This document shows positions 1 to 8,803 of a stretch of 64,000 nucleotides of DNA, piece by piece. Where the stretch lies: positions 1-64,000 of the forward strand of contig JAMLHJ010000008.1 of NCBI GenBank assembly GCA_023957245.1, written 5' to 3'. This stretch comes from Chitinophagales bacterium. GTDB taxonomy: Bacteria > Bacteroidota > Bacteroidia > Chitinophagales > JADIYW01. The position numbers were made by a program, and so were the translations under genes. Position 1 is the first letter of the stretch. Each line of letters starts with the position of its first letter. Below the pieces are notes generated by a model. That model was not told where the DNA came from. It saw nothing but the letters and a program-made list of their open reading frames with translations, and made no database searches.

Positions 1-43
1 TATGCCTCATTGTAAAAGGCAACACACGAACTAAAAATAGACA

Positions 44-961
44 ATGAAAATAGAAGACATTTCAATATTTGGAGAATATAAACAAGCTGAAAATAGAGTG
101 ACTGCTGCTTTCTTACAAATTTGTAAAGTTGGTGGCGAAGATTTTATTCGCTTTTTGACAAATACTCTCAACATTCAATTACCAAGTAGTGAAATTGATA
201 TTCAATCGCAAGTAAAAGGAACAGGCACTGTTCCTGACGGACTTCTCGAAAGTAATTTTTCTTTTAAGCTCTATGTTGAAAGTAAAATAAAACCAAATAC
301 AGTCAATGCGACACAATTAGCGGGACATCAAAAACAAATCGTAAATAGTAATGACTTCTTGCTCTACTTGACACCTGACGACATCAAACCAGCAACACTA
401 GGAACGACTTATTGGGCAAACTGGCTTCAAATCATAAACACATTTAACGACTATTTGCAAACTTCCCAATCTGACAATAAACAGCTTCTTGAATTTTTGG
501 TTGAGCATTTCAATACCTTGTTGGTTAATCTAAATTTACTTGGCTATACTTGGGACTTAAATAATGACAATGTAATTATTGTCGCAGGTTCTTGGGCTGA
601 AGGTGTTGCAATAAACTATAATTACTATATCTGCCAAAACAAAAGGTCATTTAAAGCTGCAAGGTATCTTGCCTTTTACAACAACAATCAAATTCGACAC
701 GTTTTTGAAATCGATAAAGCACCAGAAGACGATATTAACTTATCTCTAAGACCTGAATTTGCAACTTATCTTACAAACGCTGAACCAAGTTATTCAGGCG
801 AATTGAGAAAGGTGTTTACTCTCAAAAATGCTCAAAATGTTGGACCAATAATTAATGACAACATTGACAAAAACGGAAATCCTTGCCCTTACACATACGG
901 ACAACCTAGATATACAAAACTACCAATTTTACAAACAGCCACAAGGACTTCACAACTATGA
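44..961 (+). CDS. PD-(D/E)XK nuclease-like protein of unknown role
   Basis: This is a 305-residue protein that I do not recognise by name. Its N-terminal third has the layout of a PD-(D/E)XK nuclease fold: Glu16 in an ENRVT helix, then Pro64-Asp65, then Glu79-Ser-Lys81 on the next strand (LYVESKIK). The spacing fits the family, but nuclease activity is inference. There is no signal peptide or membrane segment, so it is probably cytoplasmic. The remainder is mixed alpha/beta with no motif I know. The ATG at 44 follows an A-rich leader and is the first possible start. The stop lies about 20 bases before a long hairpin element, as in a gene cassette. The accessory setting suggests defence or mobile-element function. 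Confidence 0.7.
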   Translation: MKIEDISIFGEYKQAENRVTAAFLQICKVGGEDFIRFLTNTLNIQLPSSEIDIQSQVKGTGTVPDGLLESNFSFKLYVESKIKPNTVNATQLAGHQKQIVNSNDFLLYLTPDDIKPATLGTTYWANWLQIINTFNDYLQTSQSDNKQLLEFLVEHFNTLLVNLNLLGYTWDLNNDNVIIVAGSWAEGVAINYNYYICQNKRSFKAARYLAFYNNNQIRHVFEIDKAPEDDINLSLRPEFATYLTNAEPSYSGELRKVFTLKNAQNVGPIINDNIDKNGNPCPYTYGQPRYTKLPILQTATRTSQL

Positions 962-980
962 AGAAAGAAGAACAACGAAG

Positions 981-1121
981 GCATAACATCATATTGGCAA
1001 TAGGCGGGCTGAACGGCTTCGTAGAAACGGAAGTGCAAAATTCAACTTCTGTTCTTCGATTGAGCTTTAGTGCTAAAAATCCCGCCCATCGCCAATTTGA
1101 CGGACGTTACCTGCTATGTTA
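981..1121. repeat. Long hairpin element, attC-like (copy 1)
   Basis: Positions 993-1008 pair with 1081-1096. Fourteen of 16 positions are Watson-Crick on the top strand. Both mismatches (999/1090 and 1002/1087) become G-T wobbles on the bottom strand, so the bottom strand can fold along the whole arm. The right end carries GTTACCTGCTATGTTA (1106-1121), whose reverse complement recurs with one change at 3622-3637. The left end has TAACAT (984-989). The overall form resembles the folded recombination sites of integron cassettes, but the RYYYAAC/GTTRRRY end boxes are imperfect, so I call it attC-like only. Confidence 0.55.
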
Positions 1122-1233
1122 GAATGACCGCACAGAACGACACGTTTTGACCGACTGACATCCGACATTTGCAGAACTAACGGGAAAGCTGAAAACCGAT
1201 TTAGAGTAGGCAAAAACAAAACAATCAAAGAAA

Positions 1234-1536
1234 ATGGCGATTTCAAGCATTGACAACAGAGGTTCGTGGTATGACATTTATGACGAACGCGGAAAAAAAA
1301 CAAAAACACTATCTTCAAACATTGGGGATATAGAAGGATTTAGTTCCGATTTTTTTGTAGTAAATAGAGGTTCGTGGTATGATTTATATGACGAAGATGG
1401 TAAAAAATACAAAACTTTATCTACAAATATTGGAAACTTTGTGTCCATTTCGGGAGATAGATTTATTGTCCGAAGAGGTTCTTGGTTAGACACTTACGAT
1501 AGTTCAGGTAAAAAAATAAACACACGTTCAGCATAA
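1234..1536 (+). CDS. Small protein made of three GSWYD/GKK repeats
   Basis: This 100-residue protein consists almost entirely of three copies of a unit of about 37 residues. Each has an RGSW-[YL]-D core, then a YD..GKK turn, then KTLS.NIG or its equivalent. The cores begin near residues 9, 45 and 81. The alternating aromatic, acidic and glycine pattern looks like short beta hairpins, similar in style to WG or propeller repeats, but three units cannot close a propeller. There is no signal peptide. It opens the block between the two inverted 16-mers and is followed by a perfect hairpin. Similar repeat proteins are common as orphans in Bacteroidota; I know of no function. Confidence 0.75.
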   Translation: MAISSIDNRGSWYDIYDERGKKTKTLSSNIGDIEGFSSDFFVVNRGSWYDLYDEDGKKYKTLSTNIGNFVSISGDRFIVRRGSWLDTYDSSGKKINTRSA

Positions 1537-1546
1537 AAAATCTTTT

Positions 1547-1573
1547 ATCATAGGTGGCTTTGCCACCTATGAT
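1547..1573. terminator. Perfect 12-bp hairpin between two accessory genes
   Basis: ATCATAGGTGGC (1547-1558) and its exact complement (1562-1573) are separated by a TTT loop. It lies 11 bases after the stop of the repeat protein and 28 bases before the ATG of the next gene. No T-run follows directly, so it may be an attenuator or RNA-stability element rather than a full intrinsic terminator. Confidence 0.55.
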
Positions 1574-1601
1574 ATTATTATTAATCATCTTAAAATTATC
1601 A

Positions 1602-2642
1602 ATGACAAAGAAACTATATATCGGTTTAGGAATACTTTTTACAATTTCAATAAGTATTTTTGTTTTCAATGCAATATATCAAGGTGCTGTCCCTAAAATT
1701 GTTGAAGAAATCAATAATAGTTCAATTGGTGCAATTCTTACAGCAATCATAACTGTTCTTTTACTTTCTCAGCAATCTTCAAGCGAAGAAGTTAAAGAAA
1801 GAAATGTTCGAGTTTTTGAAGAAAAATCAGAAAGATTTAATACGTTTATTAATAAACTTTGGGACATTTGGGACGACAGAGTTGTTAGTTTAGAAGAACT
1901 TAATGAACTTATAAAATTAGTTTCTAAAGACATTGTTTTATATACAAAACCCGAAACTGTAGATAAAATACTTTCGCATTTAATTGAAATTGCGGAACAA
2001 GCAAAACCAGACAAATCCAATAACAAAGATGCAGAAGCAACAAAACTAATTCAAAAAAATATTTTTGACATAATCAATGAATTAGCAAAAGAGATAGGAC
2101 TTGGAGGAGAAATTAGACCAGAAATCAGAACAAAATTGAATTTGCTTGAAGAGAAAGTCATTCCTTTTTTAATTCAAAAAGACTTTAAGAAAAATTATTT
2201 AGAAAATTTTGAAGAAACACTAAAAAATAGTGAAGAAGAAATTGAAATTTCAAACGTTGAATACAAAAACAAGTTTATTTGGTGTCAAGTAAAAAATTCA
2301 AATTTAAGTTTCAGAATTGGACCTTTAGAAAGAGATAAAAATCAAGGTGCAATGATTGGAGCTTACGTTGAATTTTGGGGAAATAGAAATTTCACAAAAT
2401 ATCGTGATGCTTCAAGAGGTTGGAGAAAAGATTATATAAGAGGAATGCGAGCTCATTACAGCCCAAATGATTTAATAAACTTTACTGATTTTGAAACTGT
2501 TGAAAAAAAGTTTTACGAACTTTCTCAAAATGAAGAAATCCAAAATGATTTGGCCAAAAAAGTAATTCAACATTACAAAACTTGGAAAGTTGATGGTAAA
2601 AATATTGAAGACATAATTGAAGAATGTACAAACAAATCATAA
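1602..2642 (+). CDS. Membrane-anchored protein with long cytoplasmic helical region
   Basis: I do not recognise this 346-residue protein. Two membrane segments lie at about residues 4-26 (LYIGLGILFTISISIFVF) and 36-55 (SIGAILTAIITVLLL). They are followed by a charged helical stretch (about 56-215) and a C-terminal domain (about 225-346) with FIWCQVKN, RDKNQGAMIGAYVEFWG and GWRKDYIRGMRAHYSP. I chose ATG 1602. The longer reading starts at a GTG inside the upstream hairpin and would add a run unlike a natural N-terminus. The stop is one base before the ATG of the Mrr-like nuclease gene, so the two are surely one transcript. A membrane partner plus a nuclease is a common anti-phage arrangement; that role is inference. 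Confidence 0.75.
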   Translation: MTKKLYIGLGILFTISISIFVFNAIYQGAVPKIVEEINNSSIGAILTAIITVLLLSQQSSSEEVKERNVRVFEEKSERFNTFINKLWDIWDDRVVSLEELNELIKLVSKDIVLYTKPETVDKILSHLIEIAEQAKPDKSNNKDAEATKLIQKNIFDIINELAKEIGLGGEIRPEIRTKLNLLEEKVIPFLIQKDFKKNYLENFEETLKNSEEEIEISNVEYKNKFIWCQVKNSNLSFRIGPLERDKNQGAMIGAYVEFWGNRNFTKYRDASRGWRKDYIRGMRAHYSPNDLINFTDFETVEKKFYELSQNEEIQNDLAKKVIQHYKTWKVDGKNIEDIIEECTNKS

Positions 2643-2643
2643 A

Positions 2644-3624
2644 ATGAGAAAAAGAAATTTTTGGTGTTATCGAGTTGATACAAGCAAGATAAAATATTTT
2701 ACTGACGAATTAAACGATGGACGATTAAGACAAGGTTGGGGTTGGGACGAAGCACAGGATTTAAGAAATTTCAAAATGGATGAAGGTGCAGGAAGAAATC
2801 GTCCAATATTTAATAAAGTTAAAAAAGGAGATATTCTTTTAATTCCGCAAATTCCAAGTTGGGGTGAAGTTGCTTTGGTTGAAGCAATTGAAGATTTTAA
2901 TTTAGGTTACAGGTTTGAATTAGACAAAAATCAAAGTGATTACGGACATATTTTTCCAGCGAAATACATTAAAAAATTCACAAGAAATAACGACAATGTT
3001 ACTGGAAATTTACGTTCAACATTAAAAAATCCATCAAGGTTTTGGAATATAAATCATTATTCAGATGACGTAGAACTATTATTAAATACAGAAGTTACGG
3101 ATTTATCAAAAAGACAAGACCATAACAGTAGATTGGAAAGTTCAATAGGAAGCGTTTTTAATGAAGTTTTTGATGAAAAAGTTTTTGCCGACAAACTTTA
3201 TGACAAACTTACAGAACAATTTACGAGAGAAGAATGGGAATTTGCTTTAGTTTATGGTTTAAGACAAATGTTTCCTTACTATCAAATTGACAGAGTTGGC
3301 GGAAAAGAAGAAAAAAATCACGGAGCAGATATTTTAATCAAACTTCCAAGTATTTTATCAAATTATGAATACGCAATTGCAATTCAAGTTAAAGATTATA
3401 ACGGATTTGTCGGTAGCGAAGTAATCAACCAAATAGAAAAATCTGAAAAATATTGGGATAGCGAAAACTTAAAATTAATCGAAAAAATTGTAATCATAAC
3501 AAAAGCAAGTAAAGACAATAATCTAAAACTCATTGACAACGATAAAAACGTAAAGTTTATATTTGCAAACGAGTTAAAACAATTATTGTCCGAAATTGGA
3601 AAGAACTTTATCGGAATGAAATAA
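2644..3624 (+). CDS. Mrr-like restriction endonuclease with N-terminal sensor-like domain
   Basis: The protein has 326 residues. The C-terminal half has the Mrr-type nuclease signature: Asp229 in HGADI and Gln248-Val-Lys250 in AIQVKDYNG, the D...QxK variant of PD-(D/E)XK seen in type IV restriction enzymes. The N-terminal 140 residues (FWCYRVDTSKIKYF, then GDILLIPQIPSWGEVALV) resemble the small beta-barrel reader domains (PUA/EVE style) that recognise modified bases, but that match is by eye. The start at 2644 is set by the upstream stop at 2640-2642 and avoids overlap. The stop codon TAA (3622-3624) is the first three bases of the 16-mer TAACACAGCAGGTAAC, so the hairpin element abuts the gene exactly. 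Likely substrate: foreign DNA. Confidence 0.75.
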   Translation: MRKRNFWCYRVDTSKIKYFTDELNDGRLRQGWGWDEAQDLRNFKMDEGAGRNRPIFNKVKKGDILLIPQIPSWGEVALVEAIEDFNLGYRFELDKNQSDYGHIFPAKYIKKFTRNNDNVTGNLRSTLKNPSRFWNINHYSDDVELLLNTEVTDLSKRQDHNSRLESSIGSVFNEVFDEKVFADKLYDKLTEQFTREEWEFALVYGLRQMFPYYQIDRVGGKEEKNHGADILIKLPSILSNYEYAIAIQVKDYNGFVGSEVINQIEKSEKYWDSENLKLIEKIVIITKASKDNNLKLIDNDKNVKFIFANELKQLLSEIGKNFIGMK

Positions 3625-3733
3625 CACAGCAGGTAACATTTTGACGAATAGAAAAAAGCCATGAATACAGCCATCCAATACTGAGACAGTGAGGCTTTTT
3701 GCTATTCGTTGTTCAGCGACTTTTTTGTGCTAG
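3622..3733. repeat. Long hairpin element, attC-like (copy 2)
   Basis: TAACACAGCAGGTAAC (3622-3637) is the inverted, nearly identical partner of 1106-1121. An arm follows at 3644-3660 that pairs with 3693-3709 at 16 of 17 positions, leaving a 32-base loop. Loop and stem sequences differ from copy 1; only the end motif and architecture are shared. The last stop codon of the nuclease gene lies inside the motif. The right side ends near GACTTTTTTGTGC at 3719. Confidence 0.55.
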
Positions 3734-4208
3734 AAAGTATATAGGTGGTTTTGTAGCTTTTGATAGATGATTTTTAGTTATTAATGTGTAAACCTATTTC
3801 AGACCAAGACTTTCCTTTTCTCTACAACTAGTATTTACATCATTTATCGATGTTCGCATTTCTCATTTTTTACATTACTCTTTCTTTAAAGACACTCTAA
3901 TAAAAGATACTCTTTGGGACAAAGTAAAGAGCAGATTTGACATGGTTTCAAGCAATGCAACATAATGTCAAATAGCTAACGTTTTTACAAAATACAGTAA
4001 ATAAAATTGACGAAGTGTAAAAAAAATAGCTATAAAAATGAAGAAAAGGTAAAATTTTGAAGAAAAAAAGTTAAATTTTTTCAAAAAAGACACTATAATT
4101 ATTTGACAATATAAATAAATTCTTTTTATTTAATAATTCCAATTAGCTAATTATCAATTAATTATAAGATTAGAATTAAAAACCAAACGTTCTCTTAATA
4201 AAATGTCA
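3734..4208. other. AT-rich intergenic stretch, no gene seen
   Basis: I found no convincing ORF, tRNA or strong terminator here. Base composition is very AT-rich, with runs of A and T. It separates the accessory block from the gltBD promoter region and may be the decayed edge of the island. Confidence 0.5.
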
Positions 4209-4209
4209 T

Positions 4210-4261
4210 TTTTAGGGTCATTTTAGGGTACTGTTTGAGAAAAAAATGTTTTATAACTTTG
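4210..4261 (+). promoter_or_regulatory. gltB promoter region with a direct repeat
   Basis: TAACTTTG (4254-4261) matches the Bacteroidota -7 box TAnnTTTG. TTTG at 4234-4237 is a possible -33 box, but the 16-base spacer is shorter than the 20 bases seen at other promoters here. Two copies of TTTTAGGGT (4210-4218 and 4221-4229), 11 bases apart, lie just upstream, about one helical turn from each other, as expected for an activator site. Confidence 0.45.
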
Positions 4262-4293
4262 TTTTTATAATATACCAACTCTAAATAATCTCA

Positions 4294-7200
4294 ATGAAAA
4301 ATTTGAAAATTGAACAAGGTTTATACCGCAAAAGCTTCGAACATGATGCTTGCGGAATAGGTTTTGTTGCACATGTGAAAGGAAGAAAATCACATCAAAA
4401 TATTTCAGATGCACTGACCATTTTGGAAAATTTGGATCATAGAGGTGCATCTGGAGCAGAGCCCAATAGTGGCGATGGAGCTGGTATCATGATACAAATT
4501 CCACATGAATTTTTATTTGAAGAATGTTTACGCAATGGCTTTAGCTTGCCTTCAAGTGGTGACTATGGTGTAGGCATGTTATTCTTACCTAAAGATGTCA
4601 GACATAGAGAGGAATGTCGAGAGATTATTTATCGTACAGCAGAAAAGTTGGGTTTAGAAATCTTAGGTTTTAGAAAAGTAAAGGTAAATACTGAAGATAT
4701 TGGGGCAACTGCACTTTCGGTCGAACCTGAAATGGAACAATTATTTATTGCAAAACCATATCAATTGGCTTCAGGGGCAGATTTTGAACGAAAATTATTT
4801 GTCTTTAAATCTTACCTCAATAAAATCATTTATAGTACAGTCAAAGGTAGCTTAGATAGCTTTTATATTGCTTCATTCTCATCACGCACTATTGTTTATA
4901 AAGGTCAATTGACTTCTTTGCAAGTCAGAACATATTTTACAGATTTGACTGACAAGAGGTTAGTTTCTGCTTTTGGATTGGTACACTCTAGATTTGCAAC
5001 TAATACATTCCCTTCATGGCGTTTGGCTCAGCCATTTAGACACATAGCTCATAATGGGGAAATCAACACTTTACAAGGAAACTTGAACTGGTTCAGATCT
5101 AAAGTAAAATCTTTTGCATCTCAATATTTTACTCAAGAAGAGTTAAATATGATTTTGCCTGTAATTGATGAAAATCAATCTGACTCAGCATGTCTTGATA
5201 ACGTTATTGAGCTATTATTGCACGCAGGACGTTCATTGCCTCATGTATTGATGATGTTGATTCCTGAAGCATGGGATGGAAATGAGAAAATGGATGAAAC
5301 CAAAAAAGCATTCTATCAATTCCATGCAGCAATTATGGAACCTTGGGATGGACCAGCAGCTATTGCATTCACTGATGGGAATATCATAGGAGCTACACTA
5401 GATAGAAATGGACTTAGACCATCACGATATGTATTGACTGATGACGACCGTGTCATCATGGCATCAGAATCTGGAGCATTACAGATTGACCAAAGTACAA
5501 TCATTAAGAAAGGAAGACTTACTCCTGGAAAAATGTTTGTTGTGGATATTGAGCAAGGGCGTATCATCAGTGATGAAGAAATCAAACAACAAGTCACTCA
5601 ACGCCGTCATTATAAAGAATGGATAGATCGCTATCAAATTAAACTTGAAGAGTTGCCAGAACCTCGTGTAATGTTTACTCAACTATCTGAACAAAATATT
5701 TTTAACTATCAACAAGTTTTTGGCTATACAAGAGAAGATGTAGAATTACTACTCAAACCGCTAGCTATTGACGGGAAAGAAACAGTAGGCTCTATGGGAA
5801 CAGATACTCCATTGGCTTTCTTATCACATCAAGCTCAACATCTTTCTTCCTACTTCAAACAATTATTTGCTCAAGTAACCAATCCTCCAATAGACCCTAT
5901 TCGTGAGCGTGTAGTAATGAGTTTATCTGGATTTATGGGTAGTAGTGGTAATTTATTAGATGAAAAACCTGAACAATGTCATTGTGTAGGACTTCCTCAC
6001 CCAGTATTGACAAATGAAAATTTAGAGAAATTACGAAGTATTGACACTGGTTTATTTCAATCAAAAACCCTCCAAATGTATTTCAAAGCAGATGGGAAAA
6101 AGGGTTCTATGGAAAATGCTTTAGATCGTTTATGTCGTTATGCAGTCGATGCAGTTGGAGATGGTTATCAAGTGATTATATTAAGTGATAGAGCATTAGA
6201 CTCTACTCATGCTGCTATCCCATCATTATTGGCAGTATCAGCTGTCCACCATCATTTAATTAGAAAAGGACTGAGAGGCTCAGTAGGAATTGTAGTCGAA
6301 GCAGGAGATGTATGGGAAGTTCATCATTTTGCTACACTATTGGGATTTGGTGCTACAGCAATCAATCCGTACCTAGCTTTAGAAACCATTTGCCTTTTTG
6401 AAAAAGATAGTGGTTTAAGTAGAGAAAAGCTTACTTATAATTATATAAAAGGAATTAAAGATGGATTGTTAAAAATTTTCTCAAAAATGGGAATTTCAAC
6501 TTTACAATCTTATCATGCGGCTCAGGTATTTGAAATAGTAGGTTTAGATCAAGAAATGGTAAAAAAACATTTTACTGGAGCAGTTTCTAGAATAAATGGT
6601 TTAAATCTTGATGATATTGCCACTGAAACTTTAATCAAACACAATAGAGTTTTTGGTAAAAAGACATTAAGTGGTACTCTTTTACCAGCAGGTGGTAGAT
6701 ATAAATGGAGAAGAAATGCAGAAAAGCATCTTTTCAATCCAGAAACAATTCATTTATTGCAAAATTCCACCAAAAGAAATGATTATCAACAATTTAAACA
6801 GTATTCTGCATTAGTTAATGATCAGACTGTACAAGCTTGTACAATAAGAGGTTTATTTGAATTCAATTATTCTCGTCCTGCTATTGATATTGATGAGGTA
6901 GAGCCAATTGAAAATATCCTAAAAAGATTTGCAACTGGCGCTATGTCATTTGGTTCCATCTCACATGAAGCACACTCTACTCTTGCTATTGCGATGAACC
7001 GTATAGGTGCTAAAAGTAATACTGGAGAAGGAGGAGAAGACGAAATCAGATATCAGTTGATGGAAAACGGAGATTCTATGCGTTCTGCTATCAAACAAAT
7101 AGCATCTGGACGTTTCGGAGTAACGAGTTACTATCTGACAAATGCTGATGAATTGCAAATCAAAATGGCTCAAGGAGCAAAACCTGGAGAAGGAGGTCAA

Positions 7201-8802
7201 TTACCCGGACATAAGGTAGATGATTGGATTGCAAAAGTTAGACACTCAACTCCAGGAGTAGGATTAATCTCTCCACCTCCACACCATGACATTTATTCTA
7301 TCGAAGACTTAGCTCAATTGATTTATGATTTAAAAAATGCCAATAGAGCGGCTCGAATCAATGTCAAACTTGTTTCAAAAGCTGGAGTAGGAACAATAGC
7401 AGCGGGAGTAGTAAAAGCTCATGCAGATGTTGTATTGATTTCTGGATATGATGGAGGAACTGGAGCATCTCCCCTTACTTCAATTCAACATGCTGGATTA
7501 CCATGGGAACTTGGATTAGCTGAAGCACAACAAACTTTAGTGAAAAATGGCTTGCGTTCTCGTGTTGTCTTACAAACTGATGGACAATTGAAAACTGGTC
7601 GTGATATTGTGATTGCCACTTTATTAGGAGCAGAAGAATGGGGCGTTGCGACTGCAGCACTTGTTACTTCAGGATGTATCATGATGCGTAAGTGTCACCT
7701 AAATACTTGTCCTGTCGGTGTGGCAACTCAAGATCCTGAATTGAGAAAATTATTTACTGGCAGACCTGAAGATGTCGTCAATATGTTTTATTTCTTAGCT
7801 CAAGAAGTAAGGGAATTAATGGCAGAATTGGGCTTTAGAACCATCACAGAAATGGTAGGTCAGTCTGATATGTTAAAAGCTAGGCCTATTCATGAATTAG
7901 ATTGGAAATTGAAAAATATTGATTTATCACCTATCTTATTCAAAGAACCTTCTAAAGGCAAACAAGTATTCCATACCGAAGCTCAAAATCATGGTTTAGA
8001 ATCCGTACTTGACCTTCAACTCATAAAAGCTGCTCAAAAAGCTATTACACAAAGTGAACCTGTTTCTGAAGTATTTAAAGTAAAAAACACAGACAGAACC
8101 ATCGGTGCTATGCTTTCTAATGAAGTGACGAAAGTTCATCACAGTAATGGTCTTCCCCATGACACTATCAATTTCAAATTTGAAGGTTCAGCAGGTCAGA
8201 GTTTTGGTGCTTTTACAACAAAAGGCTTAACATTAACTCTGGAAGGTGAAGGAAATGACTATGTCGGAAAAGGTTTGTCAGGAGCAAAATTGGTGATATA
8301 TCCTTTTTCAAATACAAAATATAAAGCAGAACAAAATATAATCATTGGGAACGTGGCACTATATGGCGCAACATCAGGGGAGTTGTATGCTAGAGGAAAA
8401 GCAGGTGAACGTTTTGCTGTGAGAAACTCAGGAGCAACTGCGGTGGTCGAAAGTGTAGGAGATCACGGATGCGAATATATGACAGGAGGTGAAGTCCTTA
8501 TTCTCGGTGAAACAGGAAATAATTTTGGTGCTGGTATGAGTGGTGGCGTTGCTTGGATATATGATATAACAAAAACATTCTCAAGTAGATGCAATACCGA
8601 AATGGTACACTTGGATCCATTATCTGAACAAGATGAAATCCGAATAAAAGAATTATTGGAAAACCATATCCGATTAACAAATAGTACCGTAGCCAACTTT
8701 ATCTTGAAGGATTGGGATAATCAAGTAGAGAATTTTATCAAAGTATTTCCTAGCGAATACAAAGCAGTATTGTTAAAACGTAATCAAGTAGAAACAAATT
8801 AA
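4294..8802 (+). CDS. gltB: Glutamate synthase, large subunit
   Basis: The protein has 1502 residues, normal for GltB. It makes glutamate from glutamine and 2-oxoglutarate together with GltD. Residues 1-19 are a short propeptide, and Cys20 (HDACGIGF) is the amidotransferase nucleophile exposed by its removal. The class II glutaminase domain covers about 20-430, the central domain about 470-760, and the FMN/2-oxoglutarate synthase domain about 820-1200 (TGEGGEDEIRY, AKPGEGGQLPGHK). The 3Fe-4S cysteines lie in CIMMRKCHLNTCPVG, and the GXGXG beta-helix domain is at the C-terminus (YVGKGLSGAKL, GNVALYGATSGE). The ATG has a 32-base leader after a -7 box. One base separates its stop from gltD. Confidence 0.97.
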   Translation: MKNLKIEQGLYRKSFEHDACGIGFVAHVKGRKSHQNISDALTILENLDHRGASGAEPNSGDGAGIMIQIPHEFLFEECLRNGFSLPSSGDYGVGMLFLPKDVRHREECREIIYRTAEKLGLEILGFRKVKVNTEDIGATALSVEPEMEQLFIAKPYQLASGADFERKLFVFKSYLNKIIYSTVKGSLDSFYIASFSSRTIVYKGQLTSLQVRTYFTDLTDKRLVSAFGLVHSRFATNTFPSWRLAQPFRHIAHNGEINTLQGNLNWFRSKVKSFASQYFTQEELNMILPVIDENQSDSACLDNVIELLLHAGRSLPHVLMMLIPEAWDGNEKMDETKKAFYQFHAAIMEPWDGPAAIAFTDGNIIGATLDRNGLRPSRYVLTDDDRVIMASESGALQIDQSTIIKKGRLTPGKMFVVDIEQGRIISDEEIKQQVTQRRHYKEWIDRYQIKLEELPEPRVMFTQLSEQNIFNYQQVFGYTREDVELLLKPLAIDGKETVGSMGTDTPLAFLSHQAQHLSSYFKQLFAQVTNPPIDPIRERVVMSLSGFMGSSGNLLDEKPEQCHCVGLPHPVLTNENLEKLRSIDTGLFQSKTLQMYFKADGKKGSMENALDRLCRYAVDAVGDGYQVIILSDRALDSTHAAIPSLLAVSAVHHHLIRKGLRGSVGIVVEAGDVWEVHHFATLLGFGATAINPYLALETICLFEKDSGLSREKLTYNYIKGIKDGLLKIFSKMGISTLQSYHAAQVFEIVGLDQEMVKKHFTGAVSRINGLNLDDIATETLIKHNRVFGKKTLSGTLLPAGGRYKWRRNAEKHLFNPETIHLLQNSTKRNDYQQFKQYSALVNDQTVQACTIRGLFEFNYSRPAIDIDEVEPIENILKRFATGAMSFGSISHEAHSTLAIAMNRIGAKSNTGEGGEDEIRYQLMENGDSMRSAIKQIASGRFGVTSYYLTNADELQIKMAQGAKPGEGGQLPGHKVDDWIAKVRHSTPGVGLISPPPHHDIYSIEDLAQLIYDLKNANRAARINVKLVSKAGVGTIAAGVVKAHADVVLISGYDGGTGASPLTSIQHAGLPWELGLAEAQQTLVKNGLRSRVVLQTDGQLKTGRDIVIATLLGAEEWGVATAALVTSGCIMMRKCHLNTCPVGVATQDPELRKLFTGRPEDVVNMFYFLAQEVRELMAELGFRTITEMVGQSDMLKARPIHELDWKLKNIDLSPILFKEPSKGKQVFHTEAQNHGLESVLDLQLIKAAQKAITQSEPVSEVFKVKNTDRTIGAMLSNEVTKVHHSNGLPHDTINFKFEGSAGQSFGAFTTKGLTLTLEGEGNDYVGKGLSGAKLVIYPFSNTKYKAEQNIIIGNVALYGATSGELYARGKAGERFAVRNSGATAVVESVGDHGCEYMTGGEVLILGETGNNFGAGMSGGVAWIYDITKTFSSRCNTEMVHLDPLSEQDEIRIKELLENHIRLTNSTVANFILKDWDNQVENFIKVFPSEYKAVLLKRNQVETN

Positions 8803-8803
8803 A

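Noticed and set aside
1554-1601. Longer N-terminus (GTG start) for the membrane protein gene
   Set aside because: It would begin inside a perfect hairpin and adds a proline- and leucine-rich run unlike a normal start. ATG 1602 gives a clean first membrane helix.
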